NCBI RefSeq assembly: GCF_022458985.1
Contig: NC_061786.1
Span: 16,684,974 to 16,748,973 of the forward strand
Length of the DNA: 64,000 bases
Source: Mugil cephalus
Lineage: Eukaryota; Chordata; Actinopteri; Mugiliformes; Mugilidae
Direction of reading: 5' to 3'
Positions 20,862 to 33,432 of the stretch are shown here, piece after piece; the first letter of the stretch is position 1, and each line of letters starts with the position of its first letter. The notes beneath the pieces are model-generated. The model was not told the DNA's origin. It searched no databases and saw only the letters and a list, made by a program, of their open reading frames with translations. The translations under genes and the position numbers were made by a program.

Positions 20862-23800
20862 AGCCCACCAGGAAGGCCCCGAAGTAGCTCGCCCTCCCGT
20901 CCATCTCCATGGCGCTGGCGTTGCTGACGGTGACGAAGAGGCGGTCGGCGGGCTGCAGGAAGGCGCTGCCGGCCTGGTGCAGAGAGAAGAGGCCGGGCTC
21001 CGGGCCCCGGAGCCAGCAGACGCTCCGGGACGATTTCATCAGCAGGATAGGTACCGTGTAGGAACTCATCTGCAAAAACACGATCAAAGCCCTCGTATAA
21101 AAAGCAATATATCGGCACACAGCATTAATGATAAGATAGTACTTTATTGATCCCCATTGGGGGAATTCAAAGATTTATAAGCGTAGTATCTTTTGGTCCA
21201 TGCAAGGGCACTAATATTTTCCTCCTACACATCTTTAAATAGAACAGTTGGAACTTGATCACAGGATGCGTTATCAGGAAATTTCTGTACACAATAAAAA
21301 GGCTGAATGCAATCCACCTTATCATGCTTGATGTTATATTAAGCAACATCTCTTCTCTCATAAGTTTAATTTTTTAAAAAAAGCCACTAGCAGCTTTCAT
21401 TGATTTTAAGTTCAGCGACTGCATTCCAAATTTCTAATCCAATCTAACCTTCTTGTAAATGTACTGGACAAGCTCCGCTGCCGCTTCCTCCTCCTTCGCG
21501 TCCCCTTCCGCCTCCCCCGCGGAGGGGAGTCTGAAGTAGGTCTGGGCGTAGACGTAGTAGAGGCCCGCTCTGGGCACCAGGAGCTCCCCTCCCCTCAGCT
21601 CCATGTTCTGCAGGAAGGACAGGCCTCTCTGGCCCTCCCACGCTCTGATGCGCTCCCCCATGTAGCCCCTGCTGCCTTGCGAGCCTGCAACAGAGCGAGT
21701 AATGAACGAGCGCAGCGATGCGCAGATGAGTCTCATGTCCCGTGTCAAGTCAACAGGCTGCATGGATAAAAAAAATGCAATTTAAAAGTAAGTTTCCTAT
21801 ACACTTATACAGCCATTATGTGCAGAATTAGAGCATGTTTGGCTCCTCCCAGTGGCACTAAGATAAAAGACACAAAGAAATTCACGCAGCCTTTATATTA
21901 CATGCACGTGTTTCCAAACGTCTGCATTGCCATGGTACATGTACATGTATTTTGGTCATGTTTGTGTTGTGTGCCATCCTTGCAGGCTGTGTCTCTCTAT
22001 ATCACGCGCAAAATCATTAAAATTCCAAGAAGCAGTCTTAGGGCTAATTAAGAAAGTGACTCATCCAAAAGACAGCAACCTGAACATCTGCAGCTCTGGA
22101 CTGAGGAGGTAACCGGATCTGAAAGCGCTCTGAGAAGCCTGGAAGCACATTCCTCACCTGTGGCACTCGTCACAAAAAAAAAAAAAAAATCCCTAATCCT
22201 TTCCAGGGCCTCATTACAAACGTAATCGACTCTACGCTGAGTATTTATACTTCCTGCTAAATGAAATTACCCTCATTCTCTGCCGCCGGGGGCTCGGTGG
22301 AGGAGGCAACGCCGGTCACGTGGGCGGCGACTTTAGGGAGAGGGACCCCTCGGACCCCGGGGGTCAAGACGGGCAGCGCTCCTGTCAGCTTATCTGTGAA
22401 AACCCAAACACAGGACATTCTTGGAGGAGAAGGTCATACGCGCGCCTGTTGGCTTGGGATTGACGGTGAATGGTGGCATTGTTCTTACTTCTCATAGCAG
22501 TGGATATCTCACTCTGGAATCTGTCAGCCATCTTCTGAGAGGAAAGAGACAAGAGAGCGTGAACGGGCCAACGCGTTGTCAGTCACGTCAACAAAAAAAA
22601 AAAAGAAAAAAGAAAAAGGGAAATAAAAAGAGACATATCTCAACTGACAGTATAAAAGTCAACAACATTCAGCAATTCATTGGGGATCGCATGAATCATC
22701 CATTCTGCGCTGCGGTTCAACAAATATGTCATGTTTTGATCCCAGTGAGTCAGCGTTATTTAGAAGTGATGCGGAGTCAACTTCCACGGTACTGCACGCA
22801 ATTTTCCTACAAATCCAAAGTCTGACTGTGCATTCCTGGTGTTTCGCACAGTAGTGCATAAATAATGAAGCCCGCACAAGGTAAACTAAACAAATGTACT
22901 GCATGTGCAAACCTTCTCTATGTGGTAGTGGAGCTGCTGCGTGACCTGCCAGCAGGGGTCGCTCTTTTTGCCATCCGCTGCCGGGTCCTTGAGTTCGGAG
23001 GGCGGGTTCGCGTTTATAAGGCAGGATACGCTGCTCCGGGAAAAACTCTCCTGCATCTGTCAACGCGTGAAATACATGAAACAACTGAGTTTCTGTTGTT
23101 AACTGATAAATAGTTTTTAGTTTTTTTTTTCTGTGAAGTTATGGTTCTGTAGCGGGAACTTTCACTGGTCCAGTTGATATGAGGAACGTTTCTGGCTCGG
23201 TCCATTTGCTTAAATTTAAGTCTATTATTTCAGGTTGTTTGAACCGGATTTGCTACTGCGGCTCTTCTCTTTTCCAGCCCCGAGAGACACCATTTACAAA
23301 GCAGTTTGTCGCAATCAAACATGGATTCTCCTCCATGTTTCTTGTTGTTGGAATGTCACACTGATTAATACATTTTTGAATAAATTTGCTTTATATTAGC
23401 GATGTGCGAAATATCAATATGCTGTAAAATCAAAGTATTGATACTTTTGACACTTAAGTTATTCGAGGTAATGTACATCATTAACAGGAACACATGTGTA
23501 AATTAACTAAACTATACTTTAGTTTATATTTTTACGGCACAAAGTCTCGGTATATGATCGGTATCGCCGATGTCAGTCTGAATTTTACTCGGTATCGGAT
23601 CGGAAAGGAAATCGATATCTAACATCCCTACTTTACATAAAGTTATTGTTGCATTCTTGTGCATTACCACCACCTACAGGTCTGGAGTGGAGCAGCTCGT
23701 TGCACATTAAATGACTGATCTGCCCAGTTCTCACTCGTTTTTGGGCCTTAGCGAGACAAGTAACTTCTTAGTTCCTGGGACTACACCTTGCAGGTACTTT

Positions 23801-24815
23801 TGCCGGTCTGTATGCACAACACCTCGAACTCTTTGGCAAAGAGAACAGTGGCGAAGGGGGACGGTAAGTTCATGCGTTGCAATTTAGTCGTAAAGAATTT
23901 CAATCTAAAAGAAAAATATCCAATATTTTAATTAATTTGAATGAAATGTCTTTCACCTGAAGGCAGTATATAAGGCTAAGAGGATGTATTTTATAATAAC
24001 TATACAGTTAAATTCTGTAATCGCTGTTTTTATTTTTTTGTTTGTTTTTTTGCTGCGCTATCATCTTTATAATGAAAACACAACTGATGCAGCCATTTTA
24101 TATTTTAAGTGTAATACTGACTGGTCTGATACTAATGAATTACCTTTAAAATAGTCACAGGTGTGTTTGACGTGGGGGCGGGCTTTCCCCCGAGAAACCA
24201 GCCAATCAGAGCTCGAGACCGGACCAACTTCGCGCGGAGTTTTCAGACGGAGTTTTTCTGCTCCAGTGTGAAAATGTGTTTCTTTTAGGGTGTCGCAGCC
24301 TCTCGGTCCGAGCTGGTCTCGTTTCCTCCCTTTGTTTTTGCGTTATCTACTCGCCCCAACTTTCTCCCTCCTCATTGTCAAAGCGTCAAAAGCAAACATT
24401 CCTGCGGGGTTAGCTGTGTGGAACTCGGCCTGAATAAAAATATTCCCCCCTGGCGCATTTGTTTCTGTCCCTTCAAGAGTGCCCGTGGCTTTTTTAAAAG
24501 GGAGGCAATAACGCCATTTTATGGTTTTTATCTAACCCTCTCTTGGCTGTCTGCGGTAAATAGGTCAGCTGAAGTTAATATGTTCATGTCTCATTCCACT
24601 GTTGCCATTCAGGTTATTCTTAAATCAAAGCAAACTTAATCCATGAAGTGTGTCAGGGCACGTTCCCCAATTTTACGCATTCGCTCAGACGTGCGCCTTA
24701 CCGTGTTCAGGACTTTGTTGAAGTACATGCAACTGATGGCAACCGCGATGGTCTGCAGGAGGACTGCTGCGAGTATGATGAGCCCCAGACACTGGACAGA
24801 AATGGAAATGGCCAT
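20860..24815 (-). CDS. tnfsf10: TNF-related apoptosis-inducing ligand-like (TNFSF10/TRAIL); complete, 6 exons
   Basis: TRAIL is a type II membrane protein whose trimer binds death receptors and triggers caspase activation. Exons from the 5' end are 24702-24815, 22913-23056, 22489-22534, 22271-22393, 21449-21684 and 20860-21069. They give 873 nt, or 290 residues (human 281). Residues 1-7 are cytoplasmic and about 8-29 form a membrane anchor (LGLIILAAVLLQTIAVAIS), followed by YFNK as in human. DPCWQV sits at about residues 72-77. The TNF-homology domain starts near KVAAHVTG and includes AWEGQRGLSFL, ELLVPRAGLYYVYAQTYFR, QYIYKK and PILLMKSS. C239, in SSRSVCW, matches the Cys that binds zinc at the centre of the TRAIL trimer. 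The end SYFGAFLVG is close to human. The stop codon merges into a 17-base A run. The adjacent nceh1 gene supports the orthologue over other family members. Confidence 0.92.
21126..21172 (-). repeat. Short LINE-like 3' tail fragment in tnfsf10 intron 5
   Basis: GATAGTACTTTATTGATCCC followed by CATTGGGGGAATTC resembles a tail that recurs in fish genomes and that I associate with a non-LTR retrotransposon family. Only about 45 bases are present, with no coding part. Clade not determined. Confidence 0.35.
23395..23870. repeat. Possible decayed dispersed repeats in tnfsf10 intron 1
   Basis: ATATCAATATGCTG...GTATTGATAC and GTATATGATCGGTATCGCCG...ACTCGGTATCGGATCGG resemble pieces of hAT-type non-autonomous elements common in fish. 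CATTACCACCACCTACAGG at about 23664 resembles another frequent fish repeat. Neither has clear ends here. Confidence 0.3.
24165..24400. promoter_or_regulatory. GC-rich, promoter-like cluster inside tnfsf10 intron 1
   Basis: This patch has a GC box (GTGGGGGCGGGC at 24172-24183), a CCAAT box (24202-24206) and raised CpG (CGCGCGGAG near 24232). It is flanked by AT-rich intron. Orientation and target are unknown: it could be an alternative promoter, an enhancer, or a remnant. No exon is convincingly attached to it. Confidence 0.3.
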
Positions 24816-25280
24816 ATCACGGAGACAGAGAGAGAGAGAGACGACCTCAGCAAAGTCCAGAGGAGCAAGAAGACACTTCCAAGCAGACAGGACAAGTCAG
24901 ATCAAGCTCTGCCGCATTTCTGTTGTAAAGACAGAGAGGGAGGGAAACAGTGCAGCAATTTGTAGGTGGAGCAGAGAGGAGGTATGTTGCATTAACAGCA
25001 GCCTCAAGATGTCACTGTTATTAGACAGAAGTGAACAGGGAGCTTTTTCTTTTTTTTTTTTTTTAATGCTGAACATGCAACTTTATGAGCCCTTCAAGTG
25101 GTGTGGGAATGTGTGCCTTCAACCTGCAAACCAGGTGTGTGGCAATGTACTCTGTACTGTGATAACACAGGAGAGAAAGTTGGTGAATGAATTGTAACGT
25201 GAGTTCTAAACTCACATATATACATTCCAAGTTTATATTTTATTTTATATTATTCAATTTATCTCAGTTATAAATTGAAA

Positions 25281-25329
<49 letters not shown>

Positions 25330-28300
25330 TATATATATATTTTTTTTTTTTTTTTTACCATGTGTGCTGTGAAGAATTATTATTTTTTACTACTGGCTGC
25401 AGGTACAACAATACATTTCACTGTGCATTGTACTGTGTGTAACTGTGCATGTAACGCATAAAACCTCTTATCCTAATCGCCCTGATAGAGGTAAAACCTG
25501 ACGGTACAGAGGGAAAAGCTACTAACTACTTACTGCAGATTTCACGAACAACAGCATTACAATTAACTGGTTAAAGCCTGAACCACCTGTGGAGTCAGAA
25601 TTGGAGTCGTATTACAAGGTCATTAATACAGTGGCAACCGGGTTTGACCTCAGCTATTTGATGTTATTTGATTAGTTGTTATTTTTTTTCTATTTCCTTT
25701 TTCTACTTACTTTCCTTTTCTCCTTCTTTGTTTCCTTTTTATTTCACTTTGTTTGTTATTATTTGATAGCAACATATCTACTTGAATGCTTATCGTTATA
25801 ATATATAAATGTATGGTATATACATTATTGTAATGAAACATATTTTCACAGACACGTGTATATATATATATCTCGTAACAATTAGGATTAAACCTGAAAC
25901 CAAAAAACAAACAAAAAAAAGTTTGGCATGACAGGACTAATGGGTGTTAAACATAGACATAGGCAGACGTCATTGTTATACAGGTATGCAACAAGTGTAC
26001 ACAGAACCATATTTCATTACATTGGCTCAGCACAAAATATATAAATATATAGCACCAGACTAGCTAAGTATGCATATCGCATAAAACCTCATAAATTGAA
26101 CAAATTTAGCAGAGCAAGAGGGATTTTTTTTTTTTTTTAGTATTAACGGCAATGCAAACAAAGTAATCTGTAGAATTAGCCGTACTGCCTGTAAATTGCA
26201 AAGAGGCAGAACCAGAGTGTAGAACGCAGGATTGCATGCGGCGTACAATAAAGTGCAATAGTAAATAATCCAAAAAGTGTTTCAGAGGAAACCAGCCAGG
26301 GGTAAAACTTGCGTCGTTAACTGCTGTCATCCATTCACGACGAGTTTTGTTTGATTCCAAATGCATGAAGTTGTTACTCATCCAATTTCTAATGTCATGG
26401 AAGCGTTCAGGCTTCGCATGGCTGAGGTGTTAACAGGCAGGTGGATCTCAGTACAAATGAAATGAGACGTCATGCCTGCAAATTACATTATGTGACCAAG
26501 AGGAAGTAAAAAAGTATATATAAAAGTGGTCTTAGAACCGACCCCTGAGGTACTCATACATTACATTACATGCAGATTATTTCAAATCATTCACAGAAAT
26601 TAAAATAAAAACTTCCACCTGATAAACATGAGGAGTACCAGCCTAGGACTGTCCTGATATTCCCTCCCAGTAAACCAAGCTCTAAAACTAAAATCTACTA
26701 TCCAAAAACAAATGATCTTTTTCTTTCTCTCGTTCAAAGTAGTTACAGTTCGTGACTGGCTTCATTTACTTATTCTCAGCCAACTTGAGTGCAAACGGTA
26801 CAAACTGTTTTTATGACCTTCACAGGCTAAATGTAAAGCAGATGAAGACAACACAAAGATGTGATGCAGTGCATGAATTTGTCTTATATTTTCCACAATT
26901 TCATCTGTGTAAAAATTAAGTTACAGATGAAGTTAGTGAATGGTCTCAGTTTTATTCTCTTAGAAACTGCAGGCGAAAACGGCTGCAAGTACTGGAAGCA
27001 GGAGTTCAAGTGGGGCACATGAACGCAGCATCAGGCCAGCGCTGCAAGAGCGCCTGGATGTGAATGCGGCGTAGGCAGCCGATCATCATTTTGATTAAAA
27101 AGTCGCCCTTTCTTCTCTTTCCTGCTATTGTGAGGTGATCTGAGGGAACTCGGGCCGATCAGCACCGACTGACCCGCCATTGTTAGCGCTTCAGCGCGGC
27201 CCTCCGCAGGATTTGTCGCAGGGGACTCATTCAACCTGCGACCAGCTCAACCTTGAGGGCTTCCCGATGGTTCCTGCGCTTTCATTCCTTCACCTCTAAC
27301 CCTTGCTCCATTGTGAACGTGAGGAAGTGAGAGTGGAGCTGGTGGAGTCCACAGCTCCTGGATGTGGATAAACTCCACCTGCAGTCAAAAAGCATTTAAA
27401 ACGCAAATATTTTGTAGTCAGGCTAATCAGGAGCCCAAATGAGAAAACCGGCAGAGGAAAAGAAGCATTTTTATTTTAGCTTCCTTCGCTGATTGCAATC
27501 TGCAAACTCGGATGAGAAAGTGATAAAGGGTTCCTGTGTTCCCTTAAGTGAGTCATTTCCCAGGCTTGTTCGAAAGCGAAGGAATGAAAAGGGTGAGGGA
27601 TATCTCAAGACTGTCTGGCCTCAGGAGAGGGGGGAAGAAAGATGACACCCTGAGAGACATGCCTGCACTGTCCCACAGCAAACAGGCATTTAAAAACACA
27701 TCTACCGGCTTCCTCTCATGTCATTGTCATCTCTTCCTCTTTGGTCCTGTCAGCTGGCGACCTCTGACCTCTGTCGGAGACGTCCACACGCAGCAGGTCC
27801 CGACTCGTTGTAATCCTCGGCCTGTTCTCGCCTCACTCTCACCTGTTGCTGATAGTTAAAGGAATTAAATCACATCTATCCGTTCTGTCTGAGGCCATGG
27901 CTCCCTCCGAGCTAAACATGTGCCGCGCTGAATCGAAAAATTACGCTGCCGAATAAATTTTGACCACAAAGCAGGATTTTATTAGAACAAACATGTTGCA
28001 GATTTTAACTTAAAAAGCCTTGAAAGTGGAACATAGCTTTGGTTAACACCAAAATAATGGAGCGCACATGTAAAACTGTGACACGCTGAGACGAAACTAT
28101 TTTTCCAAACCCTGAAGTTTAAATCGGTTACAGGAGCTCTGGGGAACATAAAAGCACGAGGAGAGCTGTTGCCTTTCTGGATAATAAAGCAGCTTCTCCT
28201 CAAAGCCTAAATACCCAGAAGACATATAATGGATTAAAAGGACGCTCCATCCACCCTGCTCTGCGCTCTCTCCGTCTCTTCCCTCCCCCGGGGCTTCTTC

Positions 28301-29155
28301 TCCTCCCCACGTTCCTCTCACTTAAGTCATGGAATCTCCCTAAATTCCCATCTGAGCTCTACAGCTGCTCATTGTCTCACATATAAAACAAAGGCACAAT
28401 GCATGCAGGCGGCTGCCAGTGACTATAAATGAAGCCAACACACACAATCCTCCTTTTTTTTTTTTTTTTTTTTTTATCATCATCTAGAATCTTATAGTTT
28501 GTTTCCTTGCAGAGAGGATTATTAACAGGACTTAATGTCATTTCTTTATTATGTTTGATGCTTTCCAACTAGCAGCATATGGGCGTAAGCGGAATTCGGA
28601 TTGGTAAAAGTAGCAGTAAAGAAAAAGTCCAGCATTAAAAATGTCACTTTTACGTTCTTTATTCCACTGGTTTCATAATGTTAGCCTCATTATCATATCA
28701 TAGAAAAATCAGTCTATTGTAACGTACGAGTGCATGATATTGCACTGTGAATAAGTACAGCAATTAAGTAAACAAACTCACAGAGGTGATCATTTGATGT
28801 GTGTTTCTAAAGGAGAACCATATATCCTGGATGTGAACAGCTTTTATCTCTACATACAGACTCTACGGAGAACATGCCAGGGTCACGTTGTCATGGGTTC
28901 AGTCCAACAGGGGGCACTGTTGCATCGGTTATTAGTGCAGCTGGTTTCAGTGACCCAGAAATGAACTTTGCTCTGCTATATGTGATCGTGACAATGCATA
29001 AAAGATGGCGCTGTTTGAGAGGTTAATGCGCTCGTTCTACGAGCGACGCAGAGTAGAGAGTTACACGTGACACGTGAGTTACATGTGTCTTTAGACAGTT
29101 TATGGATATTAGTGATAAGAAGACGAGGAAAACCATAGTCCATACTTGAAATACA
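24816..29155. other. Intergenic region upstream of tnfsf10
   Basis: About 4.3 kb with no supported coding exon. It holds a T run at 25048-25064, a TA array at 25283-25340, T-rich sequence at 25680-25740, A/T runs near 26127 and 28452-28475, and otherwise ordinary AT-rich sequence. The tnfsf10 promoter should be just above 24815, but I see no clear TATA, CCAAT or GC box there; an AG repeat lies at 24827-24840. Confidence 0.5.
25283..25340. repeat. (TA)n microsatellite followed by T run
   Basis: About 40 bases of pure TA, a short TTTATTA break, more TA, and then a run of about 18 Ts to 25358. Confidence 0.95.
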
Positions 29156-29540
29156 TATACACTGCCTGGACAAAAAAAAGAAAAAGAAAAAAAGAGGTCA
29201 CACACTCTAATATTCCCTTAGACCATTTTTAGCTTTGATTGCAGTGGCATTCCCTGTGGCGCTGCTTTAACAAGAAGCTTCTGCAATGTTACACGATTTA
29301 TTGCCATTTGCCATTTACGTTAATTTTTCATCAAGATCTTGTACTGATGATGGGGGAGTCTGACCACACCTCAAAGCCTTATCCAGCACGTCCCAAAGAT
29401 TCTCAATGGGGTTAATGTCTGGACTCTGTCGGGGCCAATCCGTGTGTGAAAATGATGTCCCCCTGAATCACTCTTTCACAATCTGAGCCTGATGAATCCT
29501 GGCTTTGTCACTTTGGAACATTTTGTCTAGGCAGCGTATA
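29156..29540 (-). mobile_element. Internally deleted Tc1/mariner-type transposon with transposase C-terminal remnant
   Basis: Inverted ends at 29156-29175 (TATACACTGCCTGGACAAAA) and 29521-29540 match at 18 of 20 positions when one is reversed. Between them the - strand encodes, with decay, the C-terminal part of a Tc1-like transposase: DWPRQSPDINPIENLWDVLD is readable at about 29445-29386, and PSSVQDLDEKL follows. The Glu in NPIEN is the third catalytic acid of this family. The first two thirds of the transposase are missing, so the copy is dead and was probably mobilised in trans. Total length is 385 bp. Confidence 0.85.
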
Positions 29541-30936
29541 TATAGTTCTCTCAAGATTTGATTTTGAACTTAACGGACAAGCACTGATTCGCACATTCGA
29601 GCTTTATGGGTGACGCGCCACTCGTGCCGTGTATCCGATGACATACGGCGAGTTTTTCTACATTTTCAAGGCCGAGGTTTTTCCCTCAAAGCGGAAAATG
29701 ATGCATGCTTTGACACTTTATCAGGAAGGCAGTTTTATTAAAGTGAACAGGACAAACTGTGCCCCACGAGTAGGGCAATATGTATTTGTTGACACCATTC
29801 ATAAAACACTGAGGAGCCCGTACAAATATCAGTTTTGTGTGCGTAGGTTTGGTCAGCCTCTTTTAAGGTGTTACGGGAGTGGTTCTGAGCCGGCGGAGTG
29901 GGATCTTTCTCGACTTCTGTATGTACGTCATTCAGGCATTAAGACCACAAGACAAGGGCAGACGGATTAAGTGTATCAAACCAAAAGTAAACCGAAACAG
30001 CGCCTTTTGTTAGCATTTGTCATTTATCAGGAAATACGCCGCCTTTCCTTTTGTTGCGGGGCGGGATACTTCACAGTAAACATAGCACCTCCTATTTAAA
30101 GCATTATTTTGAATCTCTCTCATGTTTTCCCGGCCACACCTTTTTACGACAAGAACCTGACAAGAACCCATGCGGACATTAAGCAGTTTACTGTGCTCGC
30201 TCTCTGGTTAAAGTGCGCTGGCGTGCTAACATTTGACAAGTGGCACTAAACACAAAGTTCAGATGAGTGTGTTGGGAGTGGTATTACAGGTAACACACCC
30301 AAATTCAAGTTGGAACTTGAGGAATGGCCGAAATGCTCGTGCTCATTTATTTTTTTGGAAATTAGTTTAATTTTTGTGGAGACGCATCAATGAAAACCCA
30401 AAATGCCATCGGGTTTCATCCATAGTGCCACAACGCTGTCTGTCTGTGCTAAAACATCACGGCAAACCTTTTTAATAGTTGTTGAGACTGGAAAGCAGCG
30501 ATGAAAAATAGTGAAAAATTGCTAAAACTGACAATTAATTCATTGGGTGAAAAGGCGCAAACACAAACTTCTGAGGCACTGACTTATTAAAAAAGCAAAA
30601 AAAAAAGAAAAGCAAATCAGTTTCAACAACTTGGTGACATTTATTGCTCATGTGTATGCAGTGTGGGTGCGACTGATTAATTCATCCATTAGTGCGAAGC
30701 TTGTGGCCGTGAAAGTGATTTTATGCGTTTATTAGTAGATGGTCACAGTGTCAGTGTTGCCAGTAGACTGTAAACTCTGTATATGCACACAGACGAGGGC
30801 CCTGAGCTTATAGTTTTAATCGAGGAACACATTTCTAAGCCCTTTAGAGAGTTGTCACAGAGGCGAGGGCTAGTGCATTCGCTTAGGTGAGACACACACA
30901 TGCTTGCGCTCGTTCCACACTCGCACACAAACACTT
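29541..30936. other. Spacer and probable nceh1 3' UTR
   Basis: Bases 29629-29970 contain a 113-residue open frame of ordinary composition that I do not recognise. No splice sites or conserved motif support it, so I do not call a gene. Candidate - strand AATAAA signals (TTTATT on +) for nceh1 lie at 30728-30733 and 30640-30645, about 0.2-0.3 kb past its stop. Confidence 0.4.
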
Positions 30937-33362
30937 TTATAAGTTGTTCTGCAGCCAGTTGAGGTAACCCCTCAGCGCCCGCTTCCCTATGTCAAAGTCC
31001 GCCGGCCAGGCTATGAAGCTGAAAATCCCGTGGAACCCGTCCTCGTAGTGGTCGCTGGTGACCGCCACTCCCGCATCCTGCAAGCGCCGGGCGTACATCA
31101 GCCCCTCATCCCTCAGCACGTCGTACTCGCCCGTCAGGATGTATGTACGCGGGCACTTGGCCAACACTTCGGGTCCGGCGAGCAGCGGCGCCGCCCGCAC
31201 GTCCAGCAGCCCCGGGACCATCTTCAGAATCCCCTCCGATCGCTTCTCGACGACGACAGGCTTGTGGTTCTTCCTGTATTTCTGGGGAAGGAGGGAGCTC
31301 CAGTCGATCCGCGACCTCTGCTCTGGGGTGATGGGCGAGTGCTGTAAGGCGCTGTGGTTGTTTGCCAACACCTGGGGCAGCAGGGAGAGGTCTGCGCCGA
31401 GGTACTGCAGCCAGAACTGCACCATGACGGTCCGGTACAGGGCGGGCACCTGCTGGTTCTCCAAGTAGGAGGGCGTGTTGAAGTCCAGAGCCTGGAGCAC
31501 TGGGTATACCAACGCCTGGGCACTGAATTTCACACTCATGGTCTCATCTGAGGAAATCTGGGGGAAAAAAAAACAAAAACATGAGACCCGGTATTACGTT
31601 ACACAAACGTGGAGACGAACGCTCGCGTGCGCACTGTACCTCCTGTGCGACAGCGGCAGCCAGGTTCCCTCCCGCGCTGTCTCCCGCCACGCCGACGCGT
31701 TCGGGGTCGATTGCATACTTGGCCAGAACTTCTGGAGACAAGAAGTGTTTGGCAGCGACGAGGCAGTCTAAATACGGCAATGGAAAGTGCACCTCTGGAA
31801 ACAGACGATACCTGCACACACAGAGGTCCCAGAGCTTAATTTACCGGTGATATATTACACGGCGGCGAGTGGAGCTCTTCAGAAAGTTGGCGCGCATTTC
31901 GATGCGTTCAAGTAGCCGTGCAGAGCCTCTTTTAAGTCGTGAAAATAGACGGTATAATGAGACAAAAGGAGAAGCGCTTACTCAACAGACACCACGACGG
32001 TGTTGAGCTCATCAGATACTCTTCGGTTGATGGTGTCATATGCCCCTCTCTCTGAGGAAGTGAAAGGTGGAGAGATGAAAGAAAAATCATCAGTTTATTA
32101 GAAACTTTATTATCTGCACTGAACGCACACAAAGTTAAACTACTTGTTGAATCTCGACCGAACCTTTCCAAGCTTATGAGTGAAAGTGACAATACTGCAC
32201 ATTTTTAATTTTATATGTTAATGCTGCATTTGTGAAATTAGTACAACACAGCTAGCCATCTATAAATGCATACTGAGCAACTGATATTGGACCATCCGAC
32301 TCAAATCCCACCATCTGAGAATCCCACTCTAAATTATCCCTCAAGACGGCGGCGGCGACGGCGAGGTCTGTACTCACTGCCAGAGCCGAGGGCCCAGCCG
32401 CCTCCATGGAGGAACATCAGCCCCCTCCTCAGGTGCCCCTCCCCTCCGGCCGGAGGCTCGTAGACTCGCACGGGGACGCCGGAGAAAGCGATGTCGCTGA
32501 CTTTCACGCCGGGGATGACGCCCGCGCCGGGGTCAGAGCTCTCTAAGCCCTCTGTGGACCGCCTAATGGACAGGATGTAATGCTCGATCCCCAGCCAGTG
32601 CTTCAGAGTGCCCTGGTGACAGAAAAACGAGGGACGGGGAGGGAGGGAGTAATCATCACTTCAGGATGCGAGTAAGGCATTTATGACAGGAAGTAAAAAC
32701 CAACAATTTATCTCTTGGCAGCGATCTGAGACGTCTCACCCCGTCACCTATGTCCCAGCTGGTTGTGACTTAGCAAACTGCCGTGAAACATGTCGTCCTC
32801 AACAGCATTTCATAAGAGCAGCAGTTTATGCAGCAATTCTATGTGCAGTGTTGAAATCCACCCCCCCCCCCCAGCAGCAACTTGCATGTATTGGAACTGA
32901 GTTGCTTCATATGGCCAAAGCTGCAATACAGTGTCTGTCAGTGTGCAAGCAGAGAGTTTTAAAAGCCGCTTCAACCGTAATTTATTTTTAGTGCATTTTA
33001 ATGTGTTGTTTTGGGAGTTTTATCCTAATTTCCTAATTTGTGTTCTCACAGACTAAAGACATACACCAGAATAAACTACAATGCACGCACACATCCAGGC
33101 CTAATATTTTAGCCTCTTCCTCTGCACACAAAACATACTTAAAGCAGTATATAATAGTTGCAAATGAGCACATTTAAACTAAGGCGGTTTTTAATAATCA
33201 CAGTTTGCTCGTAGGAAAATGTTTAATCATCCCAGCTTTGTAAACCAGCTCAGTGTTTCCACCCAGTTTCTTACAAATGGACAAAGCTGAACACACAGCG
33301 TTGTGCCACACCTCGTTAAAACGGCAAATAAATCACAGCCAGTGTGGCAACAGGTCACTAGC

Positions 33363-33432
<70 letters not shown>

